Assembly (NCBI GenBank): GCA_944391635.1
Contig: CALXUL010000314.1
Span: forward strand, 1 to 10,197
From: an uncultured Clostridia bacterium
Lineage (GTDB): Bacteria > Bacillota > Clostridia > UBA1381
DNA: 10,197 nt
Direction of reading: 5' to 3'
Shown here: piece by piece, positions 1-6,535 of the stretch
How the letters are laid out: every line of letters begins with the position of its first letter
How positions within the stretch are numbered: the stretch's first letter is position 1
Notes under the pieces: model-generated
What the model saw: the letters and a program-made list of their open reading frames with translations, nothing else
What the model was told of the DNA's origin: nothing
Database searches by the model: none
Made by a program: the position numbers and the translations under genes

Positions 1-185
1 CATACGCAACCCGTGCGATTGAAAGCGGGATGCAGCCAAAGCTGTTACAGCAATTACTTGGTCATGCAAGCATCAAAACGACCATGGACAGATATGTGCA
101 TGTAACAGAAGATTCTTTGACAAATGCGGTCAAACAATTTGAAAATCACCCGTTTGTAAAAAATGGCGAAGAAATGGCGAAGTAG
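1..185 (+). CDS. Tyrosine recombinase (phage/Tn916-type integrase), C-terminal end only
   Basis: The gene is cut by the left edge of the window; the reading frame is open from base 3 to the TAG at 183-185. About 60 residues are visible. They include the family's LLGH box, whose His is a catalytic residue, and the DRYVH box, whose Tyr (codon 93-95) is the DNA-cleaving nucleophile. The upstream HxxR box lies outside the window. These proteins cut and rejoin DNA at attachment sites to integrate or excise phages and conjugative elements. The tail after the Tyr is short and Lys-rich (ends GEEMAK), normal for the group. Only 51 bases separate it from ychF, so any element it belongs to would lie mainly to the left. 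Assignment to the family is firm from the motifs; the element type is not known. Confidence 0.88.
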   Translation, partial: YATRAIESGMQPKLLQQLLGHASIKTTMDRYVHVTEDSLTNAVKQFENHPFVKNGEEMAK

Positions 186-218
186 CTACATATAAAACGC
201 TGAAAACACTGATAAAAT

Positions 219-224
219 AAGGAG
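219..224 (+). promoter_or_regulatory. Shine-Dalgarno site that decides the ychF start
   Basis: AAGGAG directly abuts the first in-frame ATG at 225, leaving no spacer, so that codon cannot be used with it. It lies 12 bases before the ATG at 237, which gives the canonical YchF N-terminus MKLGIVGLPNVGKST. Confidence 0.7.
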
Positions 225-236
225 ATGCGATATAAA

Positions 237-1331
237 ATGAAATTAGGAATAGTAGGGCTGCCGAATGTGGGCAAGTCTACGCTTTTTAATGCGATTACTC
301 AGGCAGGAGCGGAATCGGCAAATTATCCGTTTTGTACGATTGAACCGAATATAGGCATAGTAGACGTTCCAGACGAGCGAGTGGACATGCTTAGTAAAAT
401 GTATTCCCCCAAAAAGGTTACAAGGGCATATATTGAGTTTGTGGATATTGCCGGTCTTGTAAAGGGTGCATCAAAAGGTGAGGGGCTTGGAAACAAGTTT
501 TTGTCGCATATCCGCGAGGTGGACGCGATAGTCCATGTTGTACGCTGTTTTGAGGATACAAATATAACGCATGTTGATGGGGCAATTGACCCGATTCGTG
601 ATATTGAAACGATAAATTTAGAGCTGATATTATCCGATATTGAGATAATCGACCGCAGGATTGACAGAGTGAAAAAGGCAATGAAAGGCGATAAGAGTCT
701 TGCGACAGAACTGGAATTGCTTGAGCGGGTAAAGGCGCATATGGAAAACGGTCAGCCGGCTCGAAGCCTTGAGTATACTGAGGAAGAGGCGGCGGTTATT
801 AAGGATGTGGCGTTAATATCCTTAAAACCTGTTCTATATGCTGCAAATCTTGCAGAGGACGATTTTTCAAAAGGACTTGAAAATAACAAGTATTATAACA
901 CTGTAAAAGATTATGCCGCATCAGAAGGCTCGGAAGTAATACCGGTATCGGCAAGGATAGAAGAGGAGGTAGCGCAGCTTCCGGCTGAAGAGAAGGACAT
1001 GTTCTTAGAGGAGCTGGGAATGAAGGAGTCAGGACTCGATAGGCTAATAAAAGCAAGCTACAAGCTTTTAGGGCTCATAAGCTATCTTACTGCAGGAGAA
1101 CCTGAGGTTCGGGCATGGACAATTACAAAAGGTACTAAAGCGCCGCAGGCGGCAGGAAAAATCCATTCAGACTTTGAGCGTGGATTTATCCGTGCGGAAG
1201 TAGTTGCATATGATGACCTGATGGCGTGCGGAAGCATGAACGCCGCAAAGGAAAAAGGTCTTGTGCGGTCTGAGGGTAAGGAATATGTGATGAAAGACGG
1301 AGATATTGTACTTTTCCGGTTTAATGTTTAA
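237..1331 (+). CDS. ychF: YchF/OLA1-family ribosome-binding ATPase
   Basis: A 364-residue protein, the usual length for YchF, a universally conserved P-loop protein of the Obg group that binds ribosomes and hydrolyses ATP rather than GTP. Visible motifs, numbered from the ATG at 237: P-loop GLPNVGKST at 7-15, DIAGLVKGASKGEGLGN beginning at 70 (Walker B/switch II), and NLAE at 204-207 in place of the GTPase NKxD motif, which fits ATP preference. The C-terminal TGS domain spans roughly 276-360 and includes the conserved LTAGEPEVRAW stretch. I chose 237 over the in-frame ATG at 225 because of Shine-Dalgarno spacing and the family N-terminus. It appears to be a single-gene unit ending in a strong terminator ten bases past the stop. 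Its stop overlaps the convergent gene's stop by four bases. Confidence 0.97.
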   Translation: MKLGIVGLPNVGKSTLFNAITQAGAESANYPFCTIEPNIGIVDVPDERVDMLSKMYSPKKVTRAYIEFVDIAGLVKGASKGEGLGNKFLSHIREVDAIVHVVRCFEDTNITHVDGAIDPIRDIETINLELILSDIEIIDRRIDRVKKAMKGDKSLATELELLERVKAHMENGQPARSLEYTEEEAAVIKDVALISLKPVLYAANLAEDDFSKGLENNKYYNTVKDYAASEGSEVIPVSARIEEEVAQLPAEEKDMFLEELGMKESGLDRLIKASYKLLGLISYLTAGEPEVRAWTITKGTKAPQAAGKIHSDFERGFIRAEVVAYDDLMACGSMNAAKEKGLVRSEGKEYVMKDGDIVLFRFNV

Positions 1332-2230
1332 TTTGAGATATAAAAGTCGGGTCGCATACCCGACTTTTTTTCTTGCCTATCACCTAAAAGCATAGTGAAT
1401 TCGTCTGCTTGTTCACTTTGTACTAATGCTATTATTCCTGAAAAATCATGCAGAACCCTTACAGCATTTGTGAATTCTCCGGCGAAGCCAAAGAGTGAGT
1501 TTATGTTTTCAAAGCCATTTTCAGAAAGCATATCCTTGCTGGACTCCTGCATTAGATTGCTAAGAGAAGAAAAATCTCTGCAAAGAAGAGCTGATGTTGC
1601 AAGAGTCAGGCGTTTTCTTTCCCGCTCTAAAAACGAACGTGAAAAAGCTTTTGCCGGTTTTGGTTTGATTTTTGCTATAATTGCCTTGTATCCCCAAAGC
1701 GGAAATTCATAGTCGGTATAATTTTGTGAAAATGGATCGATGGCAAAAAAACGTTTTTTGCCGTCTATGAGCGACGGAAGCATATACACGGGTGCGTCTG
1801 CGGCAAAAATCAGTCTTTTTGGGTCCTGGTTTGGGGCAAAAAGTATTGACATTGCTTTTGCTGCACAAAGTGTACGCGGCGAAAAATCAGGCAGCCCAGT
1901 ATCAGTGTGCAAAAGAATTTCAGCTCCGCCAAGCTCCTGGGGTATGTGGGACATGCACTTGAAAATATCTTCAGCCCATTTTGCGCCGCAGTAATTTTCT
2001 ATATTAATTTTATTTATGGATTCGGCAGTATCATTATCAGTTCTTGAAAGAACAATCCTTCCGTCGCTGCGGCTGCGAAAAGCAGCATGTGCGCCGAAGG
2101 TAAGCTTAAAGGATAAATGCGGCATGTCTTTAGTACCGAATAGAATAATACAAGCCGGACATAACGTATATTCTGCCCGGTTTCCGTTTTGTGAAAAGCG
2201 TTTATAAAAATCCGAAATAAGCTCTTGCAA
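1328..2230 (-). CDS. Galactokinase-like GHMP-fold protein with lost catalytic motifs (pseudo-enzyme)
   Basis: A 300-residue protein whose order of segments matches galactokinase by eye. CPACIILFGTKDMP (24-37) sits where GalK has PGRVNLIGEHTDY, followed by a GalK-like stretch (FGAHAAFRSRSDGRI). TGLPDFSPRT (111-120) sits where GalK has GLSSSAA. FAIDPF at about 162 matches the ITIDF segment. NAVRVLHDFSGIIALV (255-270) sits where GalK has GAxRVHGGGFAGTIQAFV. All three GHMP motifs that hold ATP and galactose have been replaced, and the protein is about 100 residues shorter than clostridial GalK. Kinase activity is therefore unlikely, and a regulatory or structural role is possible. The start is TTG with a strong AGGAGG eight bases upstream. 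It is separated from the nag operon by terminators; I see no clear promoter. The family assignment rests on my recollection of GalK sequences, not a search. Confidence 0.65.
   Translation of the reverse strand: MQELISDFYKRFSQNGNRAEYTLCPACIILFGTKDMPHLSFKLTFGAHAAFRSRSDGRIVLSRTDNDTAESINKINIENYCGAKWAEDIFKCMSHIPQELGGAEILLHTDTGLPDFSPRTLCAAKAMSILFAPNQDPKRLIFAADAPVYMLPSLIDGKKRFFAIDPFSQNYTDYEFPLWGYKAIIAKIKPKPAKAFSRSFLERERKRLTLATSALLCRDFSSLSNLMQESSKDMLSENGFENINSLFGFAGEFTNAVRVLHDFSGIIALVQSEQADEFTMLLGDRQEKKSGMRPDFYISN
1342..1372 (+). terminator. Intrinsic terminator of ychF, embedded in the opposing gene
   Basis: An 11-bp perfect stem (1342-1352 with 1358-1368) with loop CGCAT is followed on the plus strand by an unbroken T run, making a strong plus-strand terminator. 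On the minus strand the hairpin is followed by only TTTT merging from the stem and then ATAT, so it should act mainly for ychF. The hairpin DNA lies inside the minus-strand CDS (its codons about 288-297). Confidence 0.9.
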
Positions 2231-2238
2231 AGCTTACA

Positions 2239-2244
2239 CCTCCT
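2239..2244 (-). promoter_or_regulatory. Strong Shine-Dalgarno supporting a TTG start
   Basis: On the minus strand a full AGGAGG lies eight bases before TTG (2230-2228). It fixes the start of the galactokinase-like gene and argues that this degenerate gene is still translated. Confidence 0.8.
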
Positions 2245-2290
2245 ATGTTTTTATTTAGTTTTTACAGCAATTTTCGTTTTATACTTTTAT

Positions 2291-2325
2291 ATAAATAAAA
2301 AACAGGCAGTCCTAAAAGGCTGCCT
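2291..2325 (-). terminator. Second (distal) terminator of the nag operon
   Basis: The stem AGGCAG/CTGCCT, extended by a G·T and a C-G pair, occupies 2304-2311 with 2318-2325 and has a six-base loop. On the minus strand it is followed by GTTTTTTATTTAT. It insulates the galactokinase-like gene from read-through of the amino-sugar operon. Confidence 0.8.
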
Positions 2326-2538
2326 CAGACTGTCGAAAAAGTCGTTTTACCGCAAGATAGTATTGAAAAAACGAAAAGCTATTATTGAAATTTATCAAAA
2401 TAAAAATGGAGCTGATTTTTGGGTAAAACCAGCTCCATAGCTTTCTTTTTTTTGCATTTGTATTTTTTTTACGTATCCGTGTATACTGACACAGCCCGAC
2501 ACGAGAAATCTAACTTCATTTTTCGGAGTCTGTGGCAG
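2320..2538. repeat. Imperfect inverted repeat bounding a ~219-bp segment
   Basis: The arms are 2320-2340 (CTGCCTCAGACTGTCGAAAAA) read against 2518-2538 in reverse complement. They share CTGCC, CAGACT and CGAAAAA: 18 matching positions with one substitution and one small indel region. The segment lacks a gene and carries a terminator hairpin. It could be a degenerate miniature transposable element or just a long-range stem in the operon's 3' region. No target-site duplication is evident. Confidence 0.4.
2396..2438 (-). terminator. First (proximal) terminator of the nag operon
   Basis: A 9-bp perfect stem ATGGAGCTG/CAGCTCCAT (2406-2414 with 2430-2438) can be extended inward by TTTT/AAAA pairs past one mismatch. 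On the minus strand it is followed by TTTTTATTTTG, 108 bases beyond the nagA stop. The plus strand also has a T-rich tail (2442-2453), so it may work weakly in both directions. Confidence 0.8.
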
Positions 2539-2545
2539 ATATAAA

Positions 2546-3658
2546 TTATCTGTATTTCATTCCGTCGATATAAACGGATACCAATTCAAGCCTATCGTTT
2601 ACCAATAAAAAGTCAGCTGCACGTCCGGGTTTAATAACACCGTATTCATTATCAATACCTGCCGCACAAGCGGGAACATAACTTGCAGAGCGGACTGCAT
2701 TTGATAGGGATATCCCGAATTCGACAGCTTTTTTTACACAGCCAAACAAGGTTGCCGTACTGCCTGCGATAGTGCCGTCTTTTAGTCTTGCCTCGGAGTT
2801 TTTTACATAGGTGATCTGACCGCCAAGTTCATATTCGCCGTCCGGCATACCGGCTGCACGCAAGGAATCCGAAACCAATACAACCCTGTCTGCTCCGACA
2901 GTGTTAACAAGTATTCTCACAGCGGCAGGGTGAACATGCATTCCATCACATATACATTCGCAGGTTGCCGTGCTTTCCCAGGCGGCACCGATTGCATTAG
3001 GACTTCGGTGATGTAACCCTCGCATTGCATTAAAGGTGTGGGTCAGGTGATGCGCGCCGAGTGCGATTGCTTGTTTTGCTGTTTCATAGTCTGAGTCCGT
3101 GTGTCCGATAGCGACCTTACAAACCTTTGAAACTTTTTCTATAAATTCTGCTGAGTCTGCTCTTTCGGGGGCAAGGCTTACTATACGTATTAAGCCGCCG
3201 GATGCTGCATTTATTTCGCAGAATTCATCAATATCAGGGTCACGCAAAAATTCCGCATTTTGAGCGCCTTTGTATTTTTCGGAAAAATATGGTCCCTCCA
3301 TATATATTCCCGCAATTTTTGCACCGCCGCTGCCGTCTTTTTTTACTGCCGCAATATTTCTTGCAGCAGCACACATATTATCGCGGCTTTGGGTAATGAG
3401 AGTGGGAAGATATGCCGTTACTCCGTTTTGTGCCATAAATCCTGCTATTTTATGTATTGCTAAAGGGGTAGGATCCATATTATCGAAACCAAGCGCGCCG
3501 TGAGTATGTATATCAATAAGCCCGGGGAACATCATAAGTCCGCTGCAATCTATTACTTCTCCTGTGGCGGAGAGGGAAAAACGTCCGTCCTCAACGCAGA
3601 TGTCACCGTTTTGAAGCACAAAGTCAGAATCAAAATATTTAACGTTTCTAAATAGCAT
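2546..3658 (-). CDS. nagA: N-acetylglucosamine-6-phosphate deacetylase
   Basis: A 370-residue amidohydrolase, normal NagA length. It removes acetate from GlcNAc6P to give GlcN6P in the cytoplasm. Visible active-site elements are HTHG at 51-54 after the FPGLIDI strand, metal-ligand Glu in EGP at 121-123 followed by the family's KGAQN, metal-ligand His 186 in IGHTDSD, His 207 in HLTHTFNAM (substrate and metal site), DGMHVH at 238-243, and the catalytic Asp 264 in VSDSL. The C-terminal GVIKPGRAADFLLVN returns to the small beta-domain typical of amidohydrolases. The gene is last in the minus-strand operon, 18 bases after the NagB-ROK stop. AGAGGG and CAGG lie 12 and 7 bases upstream of the ATG. 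Its product feeds the NagB domain encoded just before it. Confidence 0.96.
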   Translation of the reverse strand: MLFRNVKYFDSDFVLQNGDICVEDGRFSLSATGEVIDCSGLMMFPGLIDIHTHGALGFDNMDPTPLAIHKIAGFMAQNGVTAYLPTLITQSRDNMCAAARNIAAVKKDGSGGAKIAGIYMEGPYFSEKYKGAQNAEFLRDPDIDEFCEINAASGGLIRIVSLAPERADSAEFIEKVSKVCKVAIGHTDSDYETAKQAIALGAHHLTHTFNAMRGLHHRSPNAIGAAWESTATCECICDGMHVHPAAVRILVNTVGADRVVLVSDSLRAAGMPDGEYELGGQITYVKNSEARLKDGTIAGSTATLFGCVKKAVEFGISLSNAVRSASYVPACAAGIDNEYGVIKPGRAADFLLVNDRLELVSVYIDGMKYR

Positions 3659-3676
3659 ATTATTACCTGCCCTCTT

Positions 3677-5302
3677 TTACTTTGCGTTTTTGCCGAGGGT
3701 CGCCGCGCCGATTATACCTGCGTCATTTTGCAGACGCGATATTTTTATCGGAGTATCTGAGCCTACTTTTTGTATAAGCGGTTTTAAAAGCCGGTCGCCT
3801 GCCTCGGATATTCCGCCGGATATTACTACCAGACCGGGTCGGAAAATATTAATGATATTCCGTACGCCTATTGCCAAATAATCAATATATTTATCAAAAA
3901 CTTTTTGCGCTACGGGACAGCCCATATTCATTGCTTTAAATACGGTTTTTCCGTCTACAACGCAGTCATCTTTTATTACGTTTGCGAGAATGCTGTCTTT
4001 GTTCGCTTCTGCTGCGGCTTCTGTTTGTGCGATTAAAGCCGAAACCGAGGCATATTTTTCCCAGCAGCCCCTATTGCCGCAAGCGCAGGGAAGACCGTCT
4101 GTTTCGATGCACATATGTCCTATCTCACCGGCATCGCCATGTTTTCCGGTATATATTTTTTTATCAATTATAATTCCGCCGCCAATACCGGTTCCGAGCG
4201 TAATCATAAAAATATCATTTTCGCCGGCACCCTCGCCCGCAACTGCTTCTCCGAGCGCGGCACAGTTAGCGTCGTTGTTTATATAAACATTTAAACCTGT
4301 TGCCTCCTTGAGCCATAGTGCAACAGGAGCTTTGTCAAAGGGAAGGTTGGTTGCGCTTACTGTTTTTGTGTCAAAGTCAATGATTCCCGGAGTTCCGACA
4401 CCTATTGATGAAATTGGGAAACGCTGTGCGATTTTCAAGCATTGCGCTGCAATGTTATCTACGATTCCTTTTGCCGGCATATCCTTGTGCGTTGGTATGC
4501 TGTCTTTGAAAACGATATTATTAAATCCGTCAATAACACCGAATTTAACGCTTGTACCACCAATATCAACGCCTAAATACATGTCGGAATATGCCTCTTT
4601 GTCACATATCAATACAACATCGGGATGTACTTTAAGCATGGTTGCAGGTACGGAAGTGTTAATTCCGTCATTAAGAAGCTCGCGTACAACTTTATGCTTT
4701 GTTCTGCCGCTTGCCAGGAGTATTATTTTTCGTGATTTTAGAATGCTTGAAATGCCCATGGTAAGCGCACGGGTAGGCACATCTGATTTTTTCTCGAAGA
4801 ATCGTGAATTTGCTTCAATTGTATTTTCTGTAAGATTGGTAAGGTGCGTTACAGTGTTAAGATTGTTGTCCGGTTCATTAAAACCTATATGTCCGTTTTG
4901 ACCAATTCCGAGAATTTGCAGATCAATTCCGCCGCTTTCTTCAATCATACGCTCATATTTTGCACACTCGGATTCGGGATCCTTGGTAGTTCCGTCAGGT
5001 ATATGCGTACGATTTTTATTAATATTTACACGATTAAACAAATGATGCTCCATAAAATAACGGTAGCTTTGTTCGTTATCCGGGCTTATCGGGTAATATT
5101 CATCAAGATTGAAAGTGGTTACCTCGGAAAAATCTATCTCTCCGCGCTTGTTCATCTGTGCCAAATTATCATAAAGACCAATAGGTGTTGAACCTGTGGC
5201 AAGACCCAGTACACAGTCGGGTTTTAAGACTATCTGGCTTGCGACGAGTTTAGCGGCTTTTCTTGACATCTCATCATAATCATTGCATACAATTACCCTC
5301 AT
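3677..5302 (-). CDS. Fused glucosamine-6-phosphate deaminase (NagB) and ROK-family sugar kinase
   Basis: A 541-residue two-domain protein. Residues 1-240 form a complete NagB, which isomerises and deaminates GlcN6P to Fru6P plus ammonia. Visible are ATGSTP (35-40, phosphate loop), LDEYY with catalytic Asp 67, GIGQNGHIGFNEP with His 138 and Glu 143, and VPATML. Residues 241-541 form a complete ROK kinase: DIGGT (246-250, ATP phosphate), GTPGIID (303-309), NDAN with the likely catalytic base Asp 344, LGTGIGGG (369-376), and the zinc site His 396 plus CACGNRGC (Cys 406, 408, 413) followed by Glu 415. There is no linker: ROK begins at Met 241. Context suggests GlcNAc 6-kinase activity, but glucose or ManNAc cannot be excluded. 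It lies 24 bases after the NahK-like stop, with AGGGAG ten bases before the ATG. No stop or frameshift separates the halves. Confidence 0.95.
   Translation of the reverse strand: MRVIVCNDYDEMSRKAAKLVASQIVLKPDCVLGLATGSTPIGLYDNLAQMNKRGEIDFSEVTTFNLDEYYPISPDNEQSYRYFMEHHLFNRVNINKNRTHIPDGTTKDPESECAKYERMIEESGGIDLQILGIGQNGHIGFNEPDNNLNTVTHLTNLTENTIEANSRFFEKKSDVPTRALTMGISSILKSRKIILLASGRTKHKVVRELLNDGINTSVPATMLKVHPDVVLICDKEAYSDMYLGVDIGGTSVKFGVIDGFNNIVFKDSIPTHKDMPAKGIVDNIAAQCLKIAQRFPISSIGVGTPGIIDFDTKTVSATNLPFDKAPVALWLKEATGLNVYINNDANCAALGEAVAGEGAGENDIFMITLGTGIGGGIIIDKKIYTGKHGDAGEIGHMCIETDGLPCACGNRGCWEKYASVSALIAQTEAAAEANKDSILANVIKDDCVVDGKTVFKAMNMGCPVAQKVFDKYIDYLAIGVRNIINIFRPGLVVISGGISEAGDRLLKPLIQKVGSDTPIKISRLQNDAGIIGAATLGKNAK
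4580..4597 (-). promoter_or_regulatory. Possible internal translation start for the ROK domain
   Basis: Met 241 of the fusion (ATG at 4582-4580) is exactly where free-standing ROK kinases begin. On the minus strand an AGAGG lies 11 bases before it. The site is weak and long-spaced, so separate translation of the kinase is possible but unproven. Confidence 0.3.
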
Positions 5303-5326
5303 AATATTTGTTCTCCCTGTTTAAAA

Positions 5327-6397
5327 TTAGTATTTCGCAACAATTGCTTCCATTTTATCAAATTTTGATTCCATATCCGAAACCAGCTTAAATTGTGTTC
5401 TGGTTCGGTCTAAGTTATGGTCTTTACGGTGAATTTTGAAATATGTATCGCCCTCAAGATAATCGGTCAAAAAACGTATGCCGCATTCATAGGTCATAAG
5501 CTTTGCCGAGAAAGGAAGAAGTTTGCGCTCTGTCGGTGTAAGCTTCGCTCCGACTTCTGACATAAAGCCTTTGGTGAAGGCTTCAAACAGCTCAAGATCA
5601 AACCATATTTTATTAAGATCTTTTTCATCTTCAGCACCGCTGGACGCGCCGAATCTTAGCGCATCTCCGTAATCATATAATAGCGATCCGGGCATTACAG
5701 TATCAAGGTCAATTACACAAACACCTTCTCCGGTTTTTTCGTCAAGCATAACATTGTTTAGCTTGGTATCGTTGTGTGTAACACGAAGCGGTACACTTCC
5801 ATCGGATATTGCATCCACAATAATACCGGCTTCTTTTTCGCGCGCAAAAGCGAACTCAACCTCGGCTGTAACACTTTCAAGGCGTCCTGCTTTATTTTCC
5901 GAAACAGCACGCTTTAAATTTTCAAAGCGTTTGCGGGTGTCATGAAAATCGGGTATTGTTTCATAAAGCTTGTTTGCCGGGTAGTCAGCAAGCAAATTCT
6001 GGAACTTGCCAAACGCACGCGCGGCCTCATAAAGCATCTTAGGGCTCTCCGGCATTTCATAGCTTACAGCGCCTTCAACAAATTTATACATTCTGTAATA
6101 TTCACCATTTGGTGCAAGATAGCAGTTTTCGCCGTTAATTGTCTGGATGACATTTAATGTTTCACGGTCGGGGTCACCTCCGGCCTCAATAATTTTCTTT
6201 CTTAGATGCTTTGTTACACCGAGAATGTTTTCCATCACTCCCGGGGGATTTTTAAATACATTCTTATTAATTCTCTGCAAAATATACCTTGGGTTACTCA
6301 TTGCAATATAAGTATCGTTAATATGCCCGTTGCCATATGGTTCAATGTCAACTTCTACCGCAAATTGACGGATAATATCATATAACAATTCACTCAT
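5327..6397 (-). CDS. NahK-like N-acetylhexosamine 1-kinase (APH-fold phosphotransferase)
   Basis: A 356-residue protein of the aminoglycoside-phosphotransferase/choline-kinase fold, closest by eye to NahK, which phosphorylates GlcNAc or GalNAc at C1. Numbered from the ATG at 6397, I see EPYGNGHINDTY (19-30, nucleotide loop), RYILQRINKNVFKNP (37-51), RMYKFVEG (102-109), the catalytic loop THNDTKLNN with base Asp 210, IDLDTVMPG with metal-binding Asp 230 and 232, and the family's DYLEGDTYFKIHR near 312-324. I chose 6397 because GGAAGG lies nine bases upstream, whereas the in-frame ATG at 6430 sits at the predicted transcription start with no ribosome site. It is first gene of the operon. Database entries of this family are often called simply phosphotransferase; the exact substrate is inference. 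Confidence 0.85.
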   Translation of the reverse strand: MSELLYDIIRQFAVEVDIEPYGNGHINDTYIAMSNPRYILQRINKNVFKNPPGVMENILGVTKHLRKKIIEAGGDPDRETLNVIQTINGENCYLAPNGEYYRMYKFVEGAVSYEMPESPKMLYEAARAFGKFQNLLADYPANKLYETIPDFHDTRKRFENLKRAVSENKAGRLESVTAEVEFAFAREKEAGIIVDAISDGSVPLRVTHNDTKLNNVMLDEKTGEGVCVIDLDTVMPGSLLYDYGDALRFGASSGAEDEKDLNKIWFDLELFEAFTKGFMSEVGAKLTPTERKLLPFSAKLMTYECGIRFLTDYLEGDTYFKIHRKDHNLDRTRTQFKLVSDMESKFDKMEAIVAKY

Positions 6398-6434
6398 AAT
6401 AAGTTTCCTTCCCTGTTTATAATTTTTCATCAGT

Positions 6435-6445
6435 ATTATATTATA
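6435..6445 (-). promoter_or_regulatory. -10 region of the amino-sugar operon promoter
   Basis: On the minus strand two overlapping TATAAT boxes (6445-6440 and 6440-6435) place the transcript start near 6428-6433. No good -35 lies 16-18 bases upstream (TTATAA at best), which fits a promoter that needs an activator. Confidence 0.55.
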
Positions 6446-6466
6446 TAAGGAAAAATAATTATTTAT

Positions 6467-6500
6467 AAAATAGGCTCAAATATTTACAAAATAAGCCAGA
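6467..6500. promoter_or_regulatory. Candidate AraC-type operator: 13-bp direct repeat at 21-bp spacing
   Basis: AAAATAGGCTCAA (6467-6479) and AAAATAAGCCAGA (6488-6500) match at AAAATA-GC and the final A, offset exactly 21 bases (two helical turns), the usual arrangement for AraC-family half-sites. The right copy overlaps the end of the araC -35 and its spacer; the left copy lies just upstream of the weak -35 region of the divergent operon. This would suit operon activation with autorepression. Confidence 0.55.
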
Positions 6501-6511
6501 CATGATATAAT
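6483..6511 (+). promoter_or_regulatory. Promoter of the araC-type gene
   Basis: TTTACA (6483-6488), a 17-base spacer and a perfect TATAAT (6506-6511) form a sigma-70/SigA-type promoter. Transcription would start near 6518, directly before the ribosome-binding site. Confidence 0.75.
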
Positions 6512-6520
6512 CGCAATTGC

Positions 6521-6527
6521 AGGGGGG
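6521..6527 (+). promoter_or_regulatory. Shine-Dalgarno that decides the araC start
   Basis: AGGGGGG overlaps the upstream in-frame GTG (6527-6529), excluding that codon, and is well placed nine or so bases before TTG at 6536. Confidence 0.6.
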
Positions 6528-6535
6528 TGTTAGGT

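Larger units (their letters stand above)
2231..2545. other. Gene-free stretch of 315 bases between the galK-like gene and nagA
   Basis: This AT-rich stretch holds the 3' untranslated region of the nag operon with two minus-strand terminator hairpins, an imperfect inverted repeat at its two ends, and the leader of the galactokinase-like gene. I see no convincing coding sequence: the one longer plus-strand reading frame (2225-2440) runs through both hairpins, is Lys-rich and low in complexity, and has no ribosome-binding site. Confidence 0.7.

Noticed and set aside
2225..2440. Plus-strand reading frame of 71 codons between the galK-like gene and nagA
   Set aside because: It runs through two terminator hairpins, has no ribosome site and is rich in Lys from A-rich DNA; better explained as untranslated sequence.
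2231..2545. CRISPR array
   Set aside because: There are only inverted repeats and terminator stems here; no regularly spaced direct repeats occur anywhere in the window.
4308..4901. Plus-strand frame of 197 codons opposite nagB-ROK
   Set aside because: It is antisense to a motif-complete enzyme gene, has no ribosome site or recognisable domain, and its openness follows from the codon use of the real gene.
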